A DNA stretch of 64,000 nt from Voacanga thouarsii (Eukaryota; Streptophyta; Magnoliopsida; Gentianales; Apocynaceae). Made by a program: the position numbers and the translations under genes. Below the pieces are notes generated by a model, which worked only from the letters and a program-made list of their open reading frames with translations, had not been told where the DNA came from and did not search any database. The stretch's first letter is position 1. Each line of letters begins with the position of its first letter. The DNA lies in assembly GCA_026120185.1 (NCBI GenBank), contig JANUWF010002421.1, forward strand, positions 1,736,001 to 1,800,000, written 5' to 3'. Below, in pieces: positions 1-12,480 of the stretch.

Positions 1-274
1 GTACACCATTTCCTAATCATCTTTCGGGCCTAAAGTCTTGATATAAAACCATTACTTTTCCTTCCTACCTTACCGACAAATTCTAATATAGGTTTCCCAG
101 GCCGACAGAATTGTACTACCTTATGTCTACAGTCAATTGAGTATGATGCTAAGATAACCAGTCCATGCCCAAGATAGCATCGTAGTCATCTATGGCCAAA
201 CATATTAAATCTCATCCCAAAATTTCATTCTCTACCAAGATCTTACATCCCTTATGTTTTTTCTCACTATTCAT

Positions 275-484
275 TTACTTTCCTAATGGGGTACTAACAA
301 TTATTTCATAGGAAGTTTCTTCCCATTTAATCCCTATAGAATTAAGAAATGAATTGGCAATAAAGGAATGTCTAGAGTCGGGATCTACCAATACTTTAGC
401 ATCACAATAAAAAATAAGGAGCATATATTCCATTATGGTGGCATGATTATCCATCTTTTCTAATGCAACCACTCGAGCATTCAC
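275..484 (-). pseudogene. Ty3/gypsy aspartic protease fragment (degenerate)
   Basis: The frame carries a retropepsin-like stretch, VLVDPDSRHSFIANSF, matching the usual gypsy pattern in which an aspartate is followed by Ser/Thr-Gly-Ala and then HSFI. The catalytic D-S/T-G triplet is altered here (DPDSR), so the enzyme is predicted inactive. It lies directly downstream of the CCHC knuckle of the same element, as expected for gag-pro order. RT should follow below position 1. Confidence 0.6.
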
Positions 485-599
485 TTATGGCTTGGCGGGT
501 TCGGTTCTAGAGGTAGAAGCTTGTCCTGGGTTCCCTCTTCCTGCTTCTGACCTTTGCCCCTGAATGTTTCCCCCCGGTCGACTCCATCCTCCTCATATT

Positions 600-1490
600 C
601 TTCAAGGATAAGGGCAATTGAAATGCTTATGCCCTATTTCTCCACAGTTAAAGTATCTAAAAGAGAGTTGTCCTCCAATCGGGCCTCCCCTCATCTGTAT
701 TTTTCCTTTCTTCTGCCATCAAGGCCCTCCAGATCTTTTCTGACTCATACACTAAAATCCACTTCGATTTCTTTCACCCATTTGTTTAATGTCAGCCATT
801 TCTATCTGAGATGCCATCTCTACATCAACATTATTACTAGTAGGCCCCATGCTTGCCAGTACTCTTTTCAACTCTGGCCGTAGGCCTTTTACAAAACTTC
901 TAATCCTGTTTACCTTTGAATGGACTAGAAGTGGGCAATATTTCGACAATCTAGCTAATTCAACGGCATACTGCCCTACAATATGACCTCCTTATCAAAA
1001 AGCTTGAAACTCTTCCTCCTTTCTTTCTACTACCCAATTAGGGATAAACTCCTTCTTAAAACTTACTTTAATATCCGTCTACTCCCATTCTTATTGATTC
1101 ATTTCTATTACCTACCAATCTTGGGCAAATTCTTTTAACTGAAAGGTAGCAAATTGTACTTTCCTCTGCTCTGAATACTTTAGAGCTGCAAAAATCTTCT
1201 CCATTAGTTGAATCTAATTTTCAGCCTCTTGTTCTACATCAGGTCGCCCTTGAAATTGTGGAGGGTGAAATTTCAAAAGTGCTCAAGAGCTCAATCTGAT
1301 TCAAATTCATTTTGTTGATTTTTCCTACACATATTCTCATTCATTCTAGCACTCTCATTTACTCTAGTAGCAGTCTCAGTCAACTGTTAAATGGTATCAG
1401 CTATTTTTTGGAAGGTTTTGAACATAGGATGGTCTAAAGTTGTAAGATGGGAACCTTCCACGTGCGGTTCCTCTATCATTGGCTTAAGGT
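600..1490 (-). pseudogene. Ty3/gypsy gag with CCHC zinc knuckle (degenerate)
   Basis: Reverse translation shows the plant gypsy gag pattern. A segment near 1270-1140 reads like FHPPQFQGRPDVEQEAEN followed by a KIFAALKYSEQRKVQFATF block. The frame at 949-752 continues with RIRSFVKGLRPELKRVLA. A zinc knuckle lies at about 665-605 (NCGEIGHKHFNC), with the first Cys replaced by Tyr. Several stops and frame changes break the gene. Gag forms the particle that packages the element's RNA; this copy cannot do so. Confidence 0.7.
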
Positions 1491-1745
1491 GATTTCGAGT
1501 AGTTCACGACGATCATTCAAAAGTTCGTTTAAGAGGAATCTATACAGTTCATAGGGTTTTGTTGGTAAAACAATGTAGCATAACTCAAAAGCAAACATAA
1601 GAGTGGACATAGTATAATGTAACATATATTATTCTTGTCAAAATACAAAGTTAGTACAAAATTTGTGTACTAAGTACACTAACATATCTAATATACACTG
1701 GCCGAACAGTACATGTCCTACCACATATATCTACATCTCATCCTC

Positions 1746-2185
1746 CTACTCATCATTATTGCTATCAGAAACAGAAGGTCCTGAATTGGCAGAAACTGTG
1801 TAGGACTTAGGTTCATCAAATCCCTCATCTCTATCCAGGACATCCTTTGTGTCAAGCCCCATCAACCAAGCTTGCACCTCCAGGATAATCTCCAGCTCCT
1901 CGAGCTCGAGCAGAAGCATCTCTCCCTCAAGTACCTCCTGATCCCCTCCTGCCTTAGCAGCTTCTAATCCTGGCATCTCTTCCTCTAATACTCTAGGAAT
2001 ATCCTCGCCAAATTCCTCCTCGTCAGCCTCAGACAACATTACATTAATGAGGATACTATCCTTCGCATCATCACCCTGATAATGTGGCTCAAAATTGCCA
2101 TCAGCCTCATCAGAATTGCCACCTATGTCTCTCGCTTGGCTAAGTGACGACGATATCCTCTCAGGAATGGGTGTCTACTCCAGAC
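1746..2185 (-). other. Acidic open frame in the Tekay-like leader
   Basis: Between the primer site and gag, the minus strand holds a mostly open frame of about 145 codons with one stop near 2175. It is very rich in Glu, Asp and Ser (for example EADEEEFGEDIPRVLEEEM) and ends SNNDE-stop at 1746. I do not recognise a domain. It could be an N-terminal extension of gag or a non-conserved leader ORF. Another leader frame at 2456-2193 is unrelated in sequence. Confidence 0.35.
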
Positions 2186-2491
2186 TAAGGTCTCATGCAA
2201 ATAAAGTAGCGACAGGCACTATCGGATCAAACGTGCTCCTAGTAAGATGAGGTGTATGATGGTAGCCAGGGCCAAGTCCTATCAAAATGAAACATGCTGG
2301 CACACCTGCTCGGTAGACCGTCCTAATCTTCCCAGGTTTTTTTACACTCGAACTCTTTTCTATCTCTCTCTTCCCATCATCACTACGATCATCCATTAGG
2401 TGATTGCCCTTATCAGTCCTATCTATCATACCTACACAAGAAAATGGTTCTATCAATTTCTAGGATAATACCATAGTTCTATAATAACTAT

Positions 2492-2503
2492 GCTCTGATA
2501 CCA
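2492..2503 (-). other. Primer-binding site, initiator tRNA-Met
   Basis: The minus strand reads TGGTATCAGAGC, the complement of the 3' end of plant initiator tRNA-Met, two bases inside the LTR boundary at 2506. This fixes the orientation of the element and the inner edge of the LTR. Confidence 0.85.
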
Positions 2504-2505
2504 TT

Positions 2506-2633
2506 TGTAACACCCCTACTAAAAGTAACAGCAGAAGCATACCAAATCGGGTATCGCCCCATCTGGTAACCCAGACAATGGGTTTTTATAACGAAGAACT
2601 AAAAGAGTATACATGGTCCAGACTCATACTAAC

Positions 2634-2670
<37 letters not shown>

Positions 2671-5600
2671 CAAAAAATCTCATACACAAAATCTCCATAC
2701 TACATCAGTAATAAAGTACATAATCAAAAAAGAGATTGTCCGGGCCTAGGCTGGTGTCGTTGTGGTATCGTCCTTTTATCCGTAAGTCTACTCAAGTCTA
2801 GATCCTACAAAAGAGTAAGATAAAAGACACATGTGAGTGAAAAATCACCCAGTGAGTCCCATGTGTGCTAGTACTTTATTAAAAAAATAGAATACATAAA
2901 ACCTTTATAGGAAAAGCACACTAGTTTCCTACTAGAAAGAATCCTAAAACTTTCTAAAGAAGAGCTTATTTAGTACTCAATCATTTTTGAAAATTTGTGT
3001 TTCAATTTCAAATCATTACCCTAATATCCAAATTATAGGCACTTCTCCAATAGAAGGTCGGCTTGCATATAAAGCTCACAAAGCTTCGTCTTTGGTGCCA
3101 CGTCTCATTGTGCTTTGAGCACAGCCTACAGTACTTGACCATGAGTCACCAAAAAGTAAGTACACTGCAACATACTACCAAGATTAAAGAACAAGTATAT
3201 CGCAGCATAGTAAGTGTACTACAACACACTAAATCTTTTATTTACCATCGTAAGCCAAGGGTCCTAATTCTAGCGTCAATCACCAACAAGGCGACAAGAA
3301 GTCAAACACTACCGAGTGTCCCCGCCCGACATTTAGTGAACGACTCACAAACAACATGCCCTCAGGCATAAGGCAATTGCCAGGTGCTAAACGGCTAACC
3401 AAGATGACACATCTCATTGTCCTGTCATCTTGTTTGGAGTAAAATAAACCCCAAAACTGATCGGGTTACTTGGAGTCGTCTATCTCTAACATAAGTTAGT
3501 ACAAAGATCAAAATCCATGATAAGTACTCAATGTCATCAAGTACCAACCCTTACTAACTGATTAGGCCAGAGGGTCATTTGTACCTGCAGGATTTTGAAA
3601 ACAAACATTATTGGGGCAAAATATCATATTCTAAAAATTGATCCCACTGACTCAAAAATTAGGTAATTAATCCCATGGGCTTTGCAGGGCCATTCAGTCT
3701 ATTCCTTAGGCACATCATGCCAATAGAGTAGTTTCTGGGATTAAAATATCATTTTCCAAAAATTAATCTCATATCGAGAGATTATTTTCCAAAACCGTGT
3801 CAAAATAGGGTAAAGAGTTCTTTTCACACATTAAAATAAGTTTCCAAAAGTATTCGAATCATTTTGCCTGTACCCGATCTCAGAAGTCATTTCTAAGTGT
3901 ATTTGGATCATTTTTCCCATACACGATTCCAGAAGATTTTTCGAGGGTATTTGGGTTATTTTATCCAACCCATTTGAAAAGTGTTAACAAAAGTTCTAAT
4001 TAGATATTTCGGTCATTTATCGAATACCCAACCCTAAGCTTTCCATAAAACATTCCAATAAGAATATTTAGATCATTTTTTAAATACTCGATTTCCAAAA
4101 GAACTTATTTTAAAAAATCTAGAATTCTAATCCTAAAAGTGGATTAAATTCAAAGTTTCCGATAATGTTTCCATAAAATATTCTAATAAGGGCATTCTAA
4201 TTAATTTGTGAATACACGATTCCACAAATTACTATTTTCTAAAAATCCCCAAGTATTTAATCTAATAAGGACTAAATTAACAAAAATTCGTACTTTAATC
4301 ATCTATTAAGGTTTCCAAGCCAATTATGATGTTCATTTGAACCCAAAATAACATAAAAATAAATCTTACTCAGATAAACCTTAAATATATTTAGGGATAT
4401 CCAAAACAGTGTAAAACATAGCATTGCATGGAAAAATAAAGTATACTAGCTTTCAAAAAGTTTTAGATATCATAGGGACTCACCTTGTGTCCCAAATAAA
4501 CATTTTCCGTTCACAGACAGTTCACCTACTGTTTCCACAGTTTTTAACATGTCATTGGCCATTTATCGACAAACCTACGTCAAACATCATTTTTAGGTTT
4601 AGTCGTGTTTGGTCGAAAAATAGCCAACGCTTAGTCGACAAGCCTGACGTTTAGCTGACAGTCTGCCGTTGTTCAAGAAAACGCACAACGGTCGTTCGCG
4701 TTGTTTTTTCATCGTTTGTTCAATTCTCCCATCTTTATTTTTCCATATCTTTCCTCTCTTTATAGACAAGGAATTATACTTGTGCTCCCATTCACTTCAT
4801 CCCAAAATCATACAATTAATCATTCTTAAGTACATTCATTTTTCAACCAATTTTTTGGAATTTCGCTTCTTGACACTTGATTTTGTTTTGCACATAACAT
4901 TCAACCCAAAACTTTGATTGGGCTCTATGATATATCAAAATGACCGTAAGGATCTTAACTTTAATTCTATGCAATCCCTTTTCTGAGTTTAGGTTTTTGT
5001 GACACAGTATAGAGGAAAAAACAGCCCCAATAGTTTTCCCATTCTCAACCATTCATGTCATCCTTTGATTTCCTTTAACCTTGAATACCTTGAGAACATT
5101 AAATTCATTCAATTTTCCCTTCAAATCATCTTTGATCCTTCAATTTTTAGATTCCAACAACTCATGATAGTCATGTTTATTCAACACAACTTCACTTCTT
5201 TCAATCTAAAGCTAACATAATTAACCTTCTAACCAATTAACTTTAATTTTCATTCCACTTTGATCCTTATTTCATCAACCAAGATCAACACTTCAAACTA
5301 CCATGAAAACCCATTCTTTTATCACACAAAACATTATCCATATATCCTCTAGGCAGCCAGCACATACATGACCACACATAAAGTTCATATACATGTTTAC
5401 AACCCTAGTTTTTAATCCAAAATCAAGGCATGAAAATCATGTTTTCATGTTAAACTTAATATCAAAATGATCACCATTCACCCATGAACAACATTAATTC
5501 TAGCAACGTAGGGTTTGGCCTTGCATTTAGAGCTCCTTGGTGTGCATTGCTCCATGAATCTCTCAAGAACACATACTACACCAAGAACACCCACTAGCTA

Positions 5601-6481
5601 TCTTTTCTCTCTCTTTTTGCAAAATTTCTTTGATTTCTTTTTCTCTTGTTTTTCCTTCCTTGTGGCTGCCAAAATTATGTCTGTAAAACAGCCTCTCCAC
5701 TGCTACAATCACCAAAATTTTTGGCCAAGCAATTTTTAATTCAATTAATTATATGGTGGTTTTCATATAGGTGTGTTCCAACCATATAATTACACACCAT
5801 TTTCCTTAGTTTTCTTCCTTAATTTTTCTCTTCTCTTTCTTTCTTGTGGCTGCCAATTTTTCTGGCCAATTTTTAGCCATTAAACCACCATCTTCATTGA
5901 AAAATATTGGCCAAATAAATTGATCAAGGCATTAATTAATTAGCCTCACAAATGATGTGTTCCAATCACAATTAAACACATCATTCTTCTATTTATTTCA
6001 TATTTCCTTAATTCCTTGAGTCTTGCATTAATTCTTCATGCAACCGCTCATAAACTAACACATGTTCACGGCTACCAATCACAAAATGCCACACGTCCAA
6101 ATTTTTGACCGCATTTTTAATTTCTTCTCAGAAATGACCAAAATCGGATCCGAAATGAAAAATATATATATATATATATGTATGTATGTATATATTTTAC
6201 CATCTAAATCCAAAAATTCCATTGAATCCATTGATAACACTTAAATCCTTCAATTCCTTCTCAGTTTGATCAAATTCATGGTCAAAATAGCGAGTACGGT
6301 CAAAAACATAAAAATGCCCCTGGTAACTTTAATAGCATAATTTACATAAAAATGTGTGTTTCATCGCACTGATCAATTTCCATTCTCAGCGTACCCTCAA
6401 ATTCTTATTTTATTAATAATAGTAGCCTTCCGAAGATTTAGAGTACATGTAGAGCAAATCAAATAATTACATCCAGGTCCC
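2506..6481 (-). repeat. Tekay-like 5' LTR, main segment
   Basis: In plus-strand coordinates the LTR starts TGTAACACCCC at 2506. It is interrupted by the Athila element after 6481 and resumes at 15847, ending CTATTACA at 15965, giving about 4.1 kb. On its own strand it therefore begins TGTAATAGCCCG and ends GGGGTGTTACA, a standard TG...CA pair. It contains TA dinucleotide tracts near 2635-2669 and 6158-6196. No coding frame within it looks real; the short frames at 3063-3371 and 4424-5739 have no recognisable domain. Confidence 0.75.
2635..2669. repeat. (TA)n microsatellite in the LTR
   Basis: A nearly pure TA dinucleotide tract of about 35 bases within the Tekay-like LTR. Confidence 0.9.
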
Positions 6482-6711
6482 TAATGCGTATGGATTTGGG
6501 TATAAAAATCATATAAAAATAAGAACATTCCTAATCAAGTTTAAATTAAAACGTTAACTCCAAATTACACATATAAGCCAGTGTACTCATCATTAACATA
6601 GCATAGGGTTCAAACGAGTATTGATACTCAAAGAACAAGTATGCATTAATCACTTTTCTTTCATTGTTTAACCGACTTAATAAAGTGAAAATGAAATAAA
6701 AAGGAAAATAA

Positions 6712-6750
<39 letters not shown>

Positions 6751-8037
6751 AAGGATGGAGAAGCATGTAACTCAAACCATTGTTTAAACAAACGCGATCT
6801 TAAAGAACCCAACCATTATCATAACCAATTATTCTATTGGCATCATGAAGGATTAAAGTAGATTCACTTCGATGATCAATCCATGAAATCACTATCTTCT
6901 AGATAAATTAGAATCACTTGGTCTCGTCTCAGCTAATTCATCTAAAAGATGAATTAAACACAATCCTTAATTAAATTCCCTTGGTCTCAGAAAATTTAAA
7001 ACATGAAATCAATCAATGAACCCTTGGTCTCGGAAAACATCAATTAACCTTCAATTACCAGTTCTAAGCAATAAACCCCTTGGTCCAGTAAGTTAATAGC
7101 CAACAAAATATGAAATTAATAAATTGAAACTACCATCAACCCCCTTGGTCCAGTATGTAAATGGAGAGAACCAACCAACTAATCTTGTAATAAGCACACA
7201 AGTAATTAAATACCAAGAATAATAATCAATTAATCAAAAGATCAACCAATTCTAAAAATCATGAATATCTGAAACAATGTTGAATTATAATAAAACAATA
7301 AACATATCATTGTTCAAGAAAAAGAAAACAAAGTAAAAGAAAGCACTCATAGGCAAGCCTTATTCTCTTCCTTTGAAGACCTTCTTGCACAACCCTCCTT
7401 AAATTGAATAATTCCTCCTTTGATTGAGTGATTTTCTATAATGATCAATGAATTCTCCCCCTTTTCTCTTGTGTTTTCCATCTATTTATAGGCTTAGAAA
7501 GTACCTAAACTCGTTGGTGTAAGGTTCTTGGTCAAGTAGAAGTAGGAAAGTACTAAAATTCTGTAGATTACCAAAAACCGCATAGAAAAATCAAAGCACC
7601 GCCTTAACTTTAGAGCACAACTGGCGCCACCTAAGCTTTTGGAGCCGGCATCGGTTGTTTTCTATTTCTCCAATTGTTCGCTGATTTTTTCTTGATCTCA
7701 GCACCATGTTGTCCAGAGTGCAGCCGCGCCACCTTGGCTCTCGAAGTCGGCATCAGTTCCACTCTGTTTCACTCTATTTTGACAAATTTTCATCTCTTCG
7801 AAGTTCGTGTGAACAATGCATGGCCGGCGCCAATTCCAGTGCCCTAGCCGGCACCACCTCTCCTCTGTTTTGTGACGTTTTTGCTTCGTTTTACCAAAAA
7901 AATTTGAAATAATGAACAAAATACCTTTCCAAGGGTAAAATCTCAAATATGAAGGAATATGACTAGTTATTGAATAAAATGTATCACAAAAGAACCTCAA
8001 ATAACTAAAAAAAGTATGACTAATTTAGCCCCTATCA
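6482..8037 (-). repeat. Athila 3' LTR
   Basis: 1556 bases. The plus strand runs from TAATGCGTATGG to GCCCCTATCA. It matches the other LTR (14307-15841) along its whole length, with scattered substitutions and small indels. The outer end has TA where the partner has TG, probably a point mutation. It includes a TA microsatellite at 6715-6747 that is absent from the partner, repeated CTTGGTCT motifs between 6920 and 7160, and GC-rich CCGGCGCC-type boxes between 7620 and 7860. Confidence 0.92.
6715..6747. repeat. (TA)n expansion private to one Athila LTR
   Basis: A TA tract of about 30 bases sits in this LTR where the partner LTR at 14540-14550 has only a short AT-rich stretch. The expansion therefore arose after insertion. 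Confidence 0.85.
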
Positions 8038-8052
8038 ATTCCCTCACACTAA
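8038..8052 (-). other. Athila polypurine tract
   Basis: On the minus strand, TAGTGTGAGGGAAT lies immediately before the 3' LTR. This purine-rich site would prime plus-strand DNA synthesis. Its position, flush with the LTR boundary, is the main evidence. Confidence 0.7.
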
Positions 8053-9822
8053 GCTCTTAGCTTTTCCTCAAGTAAAGTATCAAAGACAAGTAGGAAAGCA
8101 CAAGGTTTCATCAAATCACTCAATCAATTTTAAAACAATATCTCTAGTGCTTTCTTTATTCAAGAACATAAAACACATGCTATGATATCTTTCACAACAA
8201 ATGCAAGACTTGTGTAAGTGATAAATGACTTAGTAGAACCATCTCAATACTTCACAATATTCTCAAACTATTAGAAAGAATTTAGCTCAAAAAGAATATG
8301 CATTCCATAAGCTTACTTTTCATACACTTTCTCCACTAATTTGAGACATATCATGATTCTACTTAGATCAAGTAGGACTTTCAAGCTTGTAATGTAAGGC
8401 TAAAAGTTTGTAATGTAGCTTATCAAACGAAGGATATAGGAGAATCAAATATCAAAGAACTGAGAATTCATAAGAAAAGGATAAACAAAATAAATCAATC
8501 ATTTCCAACTCTTCTTGCTCTCCTATTCCAAAAATCAATCAAACCATAACCTTATTCAGCATTTACAACTCAACTCAAGCAAATCCTACATTTTCTCTCT
8601 CTCTTTTTTTTCCCCCATTCTTCTTCTCACCTTTCCACTTCCTTCATCAATTCTTCTTTATTTTTCACAAGATCACTCAAATGTTCAGCAATGGTGTCAA
8701 AGATTTAATATGAATTGAACTTTTACAGCTCTATCACCATTCTTTTTGTGATCTTTCTTTTCTCTCTCTTTTTCAATTTCCTTTTCTTTCACTCCTTTTT
8801 TGTTTTTACTGCTGCTGTTCTTTTCTTTCTCACTTCTTCTCTTTCCATTCTTTCTAGCAGCTTTTATTTTTCTTTTCTTGTTTTCAATCCCTTTTTTCTC
8901 TTTCCTTTCTTTTTCTTCCTCACACACTATTAATACATGACTAAAAGTAATAAGTCATGATCTTTTTCAAGTATTCTTTCTCAACGCGCTCGTACATACA
9001 CTTTTATCCATTAAGAGCATAAAGATTTGGAAAATTATTCAAACTCTCAAAAACAAGAAATGGACAGAATATTATGACGGGTTTTAAAGAAACAAATCAA
9101 TAATTTAGGCTCACAATAGGCACTAGGGATAATATAACAATAGATAGGCTTGAAAAGTTTAAACTATCCAAAGAAGGCCTATTACTGTTATCCCTAAGTT
9201 AAATCATGATTGTCTTTCTTATTTCGCCTCGAGAGGTATTCAAGTAAGTTCTAGAATGCTCCATGAAGTTTAGTAGAAAAAGAGGTTTAAGAACAATGCA
9301 AAGCATTTGATCAAGAATTACTTCGTCCAAGTGCATGCAAAAAGTCATGCATAAGCCATAAATGATCTAGAACATATGCTCTATAATCCATCATAAAGAT
9401 ATGCACTAAAAATATAGCTTGAAATCTCAAAGAAAGTCAAAAAAATTCTGAAAAATTTTCTCTCAAAATGTTTGCTCCCAAGAAGGCTAAAGTATATGTA
9501 TAGAAAACTTATCAATCAAATCACTCCCCCATACTTAAACTGCACATTGTCCTCAATGGACAAATAAATATAACAAAGAATAAACCATGCCATGGGACCG
9601 AAAATATAAAGGAGAAGAGAGAAGAAAAACAAACTTCCATTCATTGGGCATTGTGCTGTACAAGAGTGGAATGCTTGAAGAACGAGGCATTGGCAAAGTA
9701 CCTAAAAAAAAATACAAAAGAGCACACAAAGCATAAAAACTAGAAAAGAAAATAAATCAAAAATAAAAGAAAGAAAATAGAATAGTACAGAAAACAACCG
9801 CCTCATGATAAGCCAAAAAGTT
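8053..9822 (-). other. Athila region between pol and 3' LTR, no recognisable gene
   Basis: About 1.8 kb where some Athila elements carry an env-like ORF. I see no supported env frame here. A pyrimidine-rich tract at 8580-8930 creates a Lys/Glu-rich frame on one strand and a Phe/Ser-rich frame on the other; both look like composition artefacts. The rest is AT-rich sequence without motifs. Confidence 0.5.
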
Positions 9823-11120
9823 CTATGTGGTTGCGTCAAAGAACATCTCCATCTGCTCGGGGTTTTGAAGACCTTCACCCATATAGCATTTCATATGTTT
9901 GCTATTGACTTTGAAAGTGCCCCGAGTAGGGTGAGTAAGTTTGAGGGTGCCAAAAGGGCCGATCTTACTTACCGTGAATAGTCCCAACCACCTGGATTTC
10001 AACTTTCTGGGAAAAATTTTTAAACGAGAATTGAAAAATAGCACTTGCTCGCCTTTTTCAAATTCAGGTGGGTTAGTGATATGCTTATCGTGCCACCTTT
10101 TGACCTTTTCCTTGTACCGCATGGAATGATTATAAGCACCCTCACGCAATTCCTCCAAAGCTATGAGTTGGAGTAACCTTGACTTTCCAGCGTCCTCAAG
10201 ATCCAGATTAACAAGTTTAATTGCCTAATAGGCTTTATGCTCAATTTCAACAGGTGAATGACAAGTGTTTCTATAAACTAACCGAAAAGGAGTCGTGCCA
10301 ATGGGGGTCTTAAAAGCTATCCTGTACGCCTAAAGAATGTCATCTAATTTTAGACTCCAATCCTTATGAGTATGGCTAACAGTCTTTTTCAAGATTCTTT
10401 TAATCTCCCTATTAACCACTTCGACCTGACCACTCGTTTAGGGATGGTATGAGGTGGCAAACTTATGGTATACTGCCAAATGTTTGAGAACTTTGTCTAA
10501 TTGAGTATTACAAAAATGAGTACCTCTATCACTAATGAGAACCTTAGGGACACCAAAATGGGCGAACAATTTTTTTAGGAATTTTACCACTACCCTTGCA
10601 TCATTAGTTGGTAAAGCTTATGCTTCGACCCATTTAGAAATATAGTCCACTACTACCAGAATGTATTTATTACCCAAAGAGCTAGGAAAGGGTCCCATGA
10701 AGTCTATTCCCCAACAATCAAATACTTCACAAGCTTGAAAAATGCGTAAGGGCTACTCATTTGATTTAGAAATATTACCTATGCGTTGACAACTATCACA
10801 ACTTTGAACAAACCTGTGGGCATCTTTGAACAAGGTGGAGCAATAGAACCTAGACTCAAGCACCTTTCGTGCAGTGTTGTGGGCTTGGTAGTGGCCTCCA
10901 GCAAATCCTTCATGACAATGTCTGAGAATATCTTTGCCTTCCTTAGAGTCCACACATCTACGAATGATTCGGTTCGCACAATAAATAAATATAGATCTTC
11001 CCAAAAATAATGCCTTATGTCGGAGAGGAATTTCTTCTTTTGTTGCATTGTAAGAGCTTGTGGAACAATTCCTACAACCAAGTAATTAGCAAAATCAGCG
11101 AACCAATGGGTGTTTGGCAT
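9823..11120 (-). pseudogene. Athila integrase
   Basis: The N-terminal zinc-binding part is seen in the frame 11004-10753: HCHEGFAGGH, then CDSCQRIGN, the expected HHCC arrangement. The catalytic core follows at 10750-10200, with Asp in the [11 protein letters not shown] segment, Asp in SDRGTHFCN and Glu in the [10 protein letters not shown] segment, so the DDE residues are present. At least three stops interrupt the core, two of which look like C-to-T changes of CAA/CGA-type codons. The C-terminal domain (10158-9823) is open and carries PPEFEKGEQVLFFNSRLK. Integrase would join element DNA to the genome; this copy is truncated by stops. Confidence 0.85.
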
Positions 11121-11126
11121 CTCACT

Positions 11127-11580
11127 TTATATGAGCAAGAGTTGCTCATTCGGAAAGGCGTCATCGATATCCTCTTCTATTAAAGATTCCAAATTTAGAT
11201 TATTCAATCTTGACAAGTGATCCGTAGCCAAGTTTTCTACACCTTTTTTGTCCCTAATCTCCAAATCAAATTCCTGCAATAATAGAAACCATCTTATCAA
11301 TCTTGGTTTGGAATCATGTTTGGTTAGTAGGTACTTTAGAGCCGAATGGTCCATATAAACAATGACTTTGGATGAAATAAGATAAGAACGGAATTTATCA
11401 AAAGCAAACACTATGGCAAGCAATTCTTTCTCCGTTGTTGTGTAGTTTTCCTGTGCATTCGTTAAAGTCTTGCTCACATAGTATATAGGTTGGAAGTGCT
11501 TATTCCGCCTTTGTCCCAATACTGCACCAACTGCAAAATCACCTGTGTCACACATTAGTTCAAAAAGAAGAGACTAATCA
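11127..11580 (-). pseudogene. Athila RNase H
   Basis: The open frame 11555-11127 carries the gypsy RNase H signatures AVGAVLGQR, the block [22 protein letters not shown] and [15 protein letters not shown]. The Asp and Glu positions expected of the active site are largely present ([27 protein letters not shown]). The first catalytic Asp lies in CDTGD, altered from the usual CDASD. A stop just upstream separates it from RT. RNase H degrades the RNA strand during reverse transcription. Confidence 0.88.
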
Positions 11581-11605
11581 GGTGTAATTAAGATGGGTGA
11601 ATTAT

Positions 11606-12480
11606 TCAACTTCTCTTTGAGTATGGTAAAAGCGTTGAGACATTTTTGTCAAAATTAAACACAGCATCCTTTTCAAGTAAACAGGTAAGAGGTTTTGAAA
11701 TGTTTGAAAAGTTTAAGATAAACCTCCTGTAAAAACCTGCATGACCAAGAAAGCTTCTTATAGCTTTTACCGAAATAAGGGGAGGCAGCTTCTCAATTGC
11801 TTCAATTTTGGCCCTATCGACTTCTATACCTTTTCTTGAAATTTTATGCCCCAACACAATACCTTCTTGCACCATAAAGTGGCATTTTTCCCAATTGAGC
11901 ATGAGATTAGTCTCTTCACATCTTGCGAGTACCTTTTCAAGATTAGATAAACACAAGTCAAATGAATCGCCAAAAACTGAAATATCTTCTATAAAGACCT
12001 CCATGATGTCCCTCATGAGTCCTTCAAATATAGCTATCATGCACCTTTGGAATGTTTTGGGACCATTGCAAAGGCCAAATGGCATCCAACGATATGCAAA
12101 AGTACCATATGGACATGTGAAATTGGTTTTTTCTTGGCCCTCCAGAGCTATGGGAATTTGTAGGTAGCCAGGAACTCCATCTAACAAACAATAATACTCA
12201 TGTCCAGCTAACCTTTCCAACATTTGGTCAATAAAAGGGAGAGGAAAGTGATCTTTTCTAGTGGCTTTGTTTAGCATTCTATAATCAATGCAAAACCTCC
12301 AACCTGTGACCAATCTTCTAGGGACTAGCTCATTTTTATCATTGGGACTCACCGTCATTCCTCCTTTCTTTGGTACCACTTAAGTACGACTTACCCAAAC
12401 ACTATCAGAAATAAGGTAAATGATGCCTGAATCTAAGAGCTTAACCTTCTCACCTTTTACCACTTCACTCATATGTGGGT
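11606..12480 (-). pseudogene. Athila reverse transcriptase, catalytic site altered
   Basis: The frame 12379-11606 holds the gypsy RT blocks: WRFCIDYRMLNKATRKDHFPL, then LPFIDQMLERLAGHEYYCLLDG, then FTCPYGTFAYRWMPFGLCN, then VFIEDISVFG. The last is the YxDD box (usually VFMDDFSVFG), with the first catalytic Asp changed to Glu. The DGYSGY motif reads DGVPGY. Frame ends near 11606 and at the stop just above 12379 break the polyprotein. The closest pattern is the Athila lineage. It is predicted to be inactive. Confidence 0.9.

Noticed and set aside
3063..5739. Several plus-strand frames in the Tekay-like LTR
   Set aside because: They lie within an LTR, are short, and show no domain or codon pattern of real genes.
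8697..8933. Overlapping frames on both strands, one Lys/Glu-rich and one Phe/Ser-rich
   Set aside because: Both come from one pyrimidine-rich tract in the Athila 3' region; no domain and no support for translation.
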